Shown here piece after piece: positions 61,010-64,000 of a DNA stretch of 64,000 nt (positions within the stretch are counted from its first letter, which is position 1; every line of letters begins with the position of its first letter). Under the pieces are notes generated by a model that saw only the letters and a list, made by a program, of their open reading frames with translations, made no database searches and was not told where the DNA came from. Origin of the DNA: Chelonoidis abingdonii (taxonomy: Eukaryota; Chordata; Testudines; Testudinidae); assembly GCF_003597395.2 (NCBI RefSeq), contig NC_133776.1, forward strand, positions 36,805,097 to 36,869,096. Reading direction: 5' to 3'. The translations under genes and the position numbers were made by a program.

Positions 61010-61220
61010 TATATGGAGATATACTTATCTCACAGAACTGGAAGGGACCTTGAAAGGTCATCAAGTCCAGTCCCCTGTCTTCACTAGCAAGACCAAATAC
61101 TGTCCCTGACAGTTTTTCTTGGGTTTTTTTTGCCCCAGATCCCTAAATGGCCCCCTCAAGGATTCAGCTCACAACCCTGGGTTTAGTAGGCCAATACTCA
61201 AACCACTGAGCTACCCTGAC
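61010..61220 (-). mobile_element. tRNA-derived SINE with CR1-like tail (tortoise Cry-type)
   Basis: On the minus strand the head contains an A-box-like TAGCTCAGTGGT (61213-61202) and a B-box-like GGTTGTGAGCTGAATCC (61176-61160), the layout of a tRNA-derived pol III promoter. The 3' end (GGGGACTGGACTTGATGACC then TTCAAGGTCCCTTCCAGTTC) closely matches the CR1 3' end at about 50642-50690. A shared SINE/LINE tail is the known basis by which these SINEs borrow CR1 machinery. About 210 bp. It is inserted next to an A/TA-rich stretch. Confidence 0.85.
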
Positions 61221-61942
61221 ATACTGTGATTTAACATATCATGGGCTGTAAATATTACATATGTGCAAAGTAAGAATTATAGAGCTGCAAATGTTAAGCA
61301 AATGTTATGTATAAAGTAGTTTCACAACATCTAATTTACGTGGCAGAGAAACATACAGTGCAGTCCCATTGAGGCCACTCATGAAAACCAAAACTTAGTC
61401 TATGCCTTTTACACAGATCTAAGAAATAAACACAGGACTCAAGCAAACTGTGATACATCTTCTTGTTAACCCTGAAAATTAAAAGGGAAATGAAATACTG
61501 TGTTAGGACCACGGAAGGGTAGATAAGGGGCAGGCTACCCAGACTTTATTGAATTTGAATGAGATAGAGACTTTTTTATGATCACATAGTTTTGTTTCTA
61601 GACACTGCAATGTAAAATGCTATCTCAACATTTCAGACCTTGGAAGAGAAGCAGGATAGTATATAGAAAACATATTTTTAACATTTCTTAATCTAATTAA
61701 TCTCTTTCCTGGTAATTAAGAATAAGAAGTGCCTGAGCCTTTAGCTTCTACTCACATGGGCAATCCATACTCATGCATCTAGTACCATTTGAATTAGTAG
61801 ATTACGTGTCAGTAAGGGTTGCCTAAGGGAGGACCCTTACATTCTTAGGACCCATCCCCCTGTGTTTAGGGAAGGATCTGACATCGCAACGAGTCACTCA
61901 GCAAAAGGCAGCCTGACACATTCACTTAGTGAGAGGCCGCAC
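61221..61942. other. Unassigned non-coding DNA
   Basis: No gene or element is recognised. Confidence 0.45.
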
Positions 61943-61998
61943 AGATCCCAATCTGCAGCATTGAAGTCAATGGGAGTTTTGTCATTGACTTACAAAGG
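61943..61998. repeat. Short hairpin relic
   Basis: AGATCCCAATCTGCAGCATT GAAGTCAATGGGAGTTTTGT CATTGACTTACAAAGG. AAGTCAATGG-core class; only one arm is long. Confidence 0.6.
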
Positions 61999-63832
61999 AA
62001 CAAGACCAAACCATTGGGAGGAAGAAATGGATTGTGGTGCCCCTCGATCCTTCATGTCACATTACCACATGATCCAAGAGAAGGGAGAGAAGCTGGAAGT
62101 AGATACAGGTGCTGTAAACTGTCCAGAGAAGCTCCAGATTTTTAAGCAGTGGCCAAGTTTTGTGGGTCTAGGCCCAGTTTAATCTTAACCCCTGAAAACC
62201 TTTAAGATCCCCCACTCCTGCTCCTATTGATATCAGTGGCAAAATTTACATTGACTTCTGTGAGAGAAGGTTCAGTCCCAGGAGCAACAATTTTCTTTCT
62301 CAAGCACTGGAATTAGAACTGTAGTATGTCACTATCAAGCATGGGAATGAATTCATAATAATGATGCTCTTTATCACCAGCCTTTCTTAAAATGATGCAT
62401 AATAACCTATTTGTGATTTATTCCTTCAAACATACATGTGGATTTGGATAAACTTGATTATTGCTCCAAATTGAGAGTAAAAGCCTCTTTTTCTTTTTTA
62501 AATGTTTATGTTTGTATAAAGTGTCTTCAACAAAATGAACACAAAAGACTTCCTCCTTGTCTAAAAAAATTAGGTAAAGATTGAAGATGAAAGTGAAAAA
62601 GTTAGCATATTTAGCCCATGGAGAAAATATCTCCACAGATAAAGTCCTGGTAGTCAGAACTCCTTGGCAATCTGCTCATGCAGCATGATAAATTCACAAA
62701 CTCAATGGGACCATGCACCTGTACAAGTATTTGCAGGCCTGGGGTCTCCCATTCTGAAGTTGTCTTACATATATGCAATATAGCACTGTGTTCTGTTACA
62801 TTTCTTCTTTTCTTATGGCCAAATCAAGTCAATGGTCATTTTTCAAAGTGAACATTGTTTGTCAAGGGTGGTAACATTATACCCTGGGAAAAAATGAATG
62901 TAGGAAAGTAAGGCATTTAAGTGAATCATTATGTGCGAGTGAAAGATAACATTGAGCTATTCAGAGATGGCAAAGCTTCAGCATGTGGGAATATCATCCT
63001 TCTTTCTACATGCATAGAATTGTGCTTAAAAGGCAAAGGTATCCCATGTGTTATTAGTTACTAAGATATACTTTAATCACAAAAGTGCTGAATGGAAGAT
63101 GTTACTATCCAACATTGCTATAGTATTTTTCATTCTGAAGGATCCCAAAGAACATTTCTAACTACAGTGTACAGGAGCCAGTTCACCGCCATCGTTAGCG
63201 TGGATTATGGCTCAGGACAATGTTATACAACCATTTACGTCAGGAACTGTTAAACAATGTAGTAGCTAAATATAATGCATGGGTGATTTATCTCAATCCA
63301 TAAACACCAAGTACAGTTATGGAATGTGTCCTTTTTAAATGATTGGATTCTTTGTTGTTGAGAAAAAAAACATTCCTTGATAGTCTCCTGAGACCCCTCA
63401 ATTATAGCCTATGGGTGAAATAGGACTTTTGCTGTTGACTTCAAGGGGGTCAGGATTTCACCCTCAGATTTCAAAAATGAAAGATTTTCTTGCATGTTAC
63501 TTCATTTGGAATGAAGGCCTTTCACAATGGTGCCTATGTCACTGCCAGTAAACCATTCTAAAAATTCCTCAGTATTTCCTCTCTAAAGATTTATCTTCTT
63601 TCTAACAGCTTTCTAAGTAGCTGCTGACACTATGCTGCAATAACTTATTATTCACTGAGGCCAATCCAGCCAGACAAAATCCCTGAAGAGAAATAATAAA
63701 ACTAGCATTAAATGGAAACAAAGTTGCTACACTTAAAAATAAATATGGTTTATGTAAGCATATATAATTCTTCATAGAAGACTTTATCTTGTAAAGAACT
63801 TAAACACATGCTCCACTTTAAGTATGTTAGTA
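61999..63832. other. Unassigned AT-rich non-coding DNA
   Basis: No gene. A hairpin relic lies at about 63413-63463 (GGGTGAAATAGGACTTTTGC, TGTTGACTTCAAGGGGGTCA, GGATTTCACCC). A weaker one is near 62225-62270. Confidence 0.45.
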
Positions 63833-64000
63833 CAGTGTTTCGCAAATGGTGGGTCCTGATCCACCAGTGGGTTGTGGGAAGCTTCTAGATGGGGCGCAGG
63901 CCCTAGGTAAACATATACTTCTCATGGCTTGGTGTGGCAGGGAGGGCCTGGTATTGGTGGTGGGTGGGTGGGGTTGGAGAGTGAGCTCGTCCCATACTCT
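63833..64000. mobile_element. hAT-type element, left end only (cut by the window edge)
   Basis: It starts CAGTGTTTCGCAAATGGTGG, fitting the hAT terminus CAGTGGTTCNCAAA, followed by CCTGATCCACCAGTGGGTTG and a G-rich region. The right end and target duplication lie outside the window. If complete, the left flank TGTTAGTA should recur after its right end. Confidence 0.65.

Noticed and set aside
61160..61213. Possible tRNA gene on the minus strand (A-box and B-box words)
   Set aside because: The boxes are part of a SINE head with a CR1-like tail; no complete cloverleaf was seen.

Overview
This is a gene-poor, AT-rich window of vertebrate nuclear DNA. The repeats point to a turtle, most likely a cryptodire. 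There is no bacterial gene organisation and no long open reading frame. Diagnostic repeats include a CR1 LINE 3' end, a tRNA-derived SINE whose tail resembles that CR1 3' end (the arrangement described for tortoise SINEs), GIY-YIG Penelope-like retroelements, a 2 kb Harbinger-type DNA element flanked by TTA, several hAT-type elements with 8-bp target duplications, and old MIR-like SINEs. Family names rest on memory of sauropsid repeats and on termini and target duplications read from the sequence; no database was searched.

Layout. 0.46-2.5 kb: Harbinger-type element. 2.5-14 kb: mostly unassigned AT-rich DNA with an old dispersed repeat (8.1 kb) and an inverted-repeat element (11.5 kb). 15-18 kb: a mariner-like MITE, a Penelope end with inverted arms, and a hAT element. 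20-25.3 kb: a small 8-bp-TSD element, two neighbouring palindromic elements (the second split by a Penelope fragment), and a 335-bp hAT palindrome. 25.3-30.7 kb: GC-richer repeat material ending in a composite TIR element that holds a GC-rich minisatellite and a small hAT copy. 31.8-34.2 kb: a cluster of MITE, Penelope endonuclease remnant, solo-LTR-like element and hAT palindrome. 34.2-44.7 kb: LINE relic, MIR-like pieces, a 123-bp hAT MITE and a striking 62-bp nested palindrome. 44.7-48.7 kb: AT-rich, less repetitive. 49.5-50.8 kb: CR1 inserted into a short palindromic element. 51-64 kb: many short palindromic relics, MIR and LINE relics, a SINE, and a hAT element cut by the window end.

The only host protein-coding candidate is a probable terminal exon on the minus strand at 48674-48901. 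It is 75 codons long, opens exactly at a splice-acceptor-like AG and ends in a stop. If real, its gene runs leftward, DNA to its right is intron, and part of the AT-rich DNA to its left may be 3' UTR. I could not identify the gene with confidence. I found no convincing tRNA or rRNA gene, CRISPR array or bacterial operon, and no clear previously undescribed system. The most unusual items are the probable exon, the nested palindrome at 44.3 kb, the Penelope inverted arms and the nested insertions.
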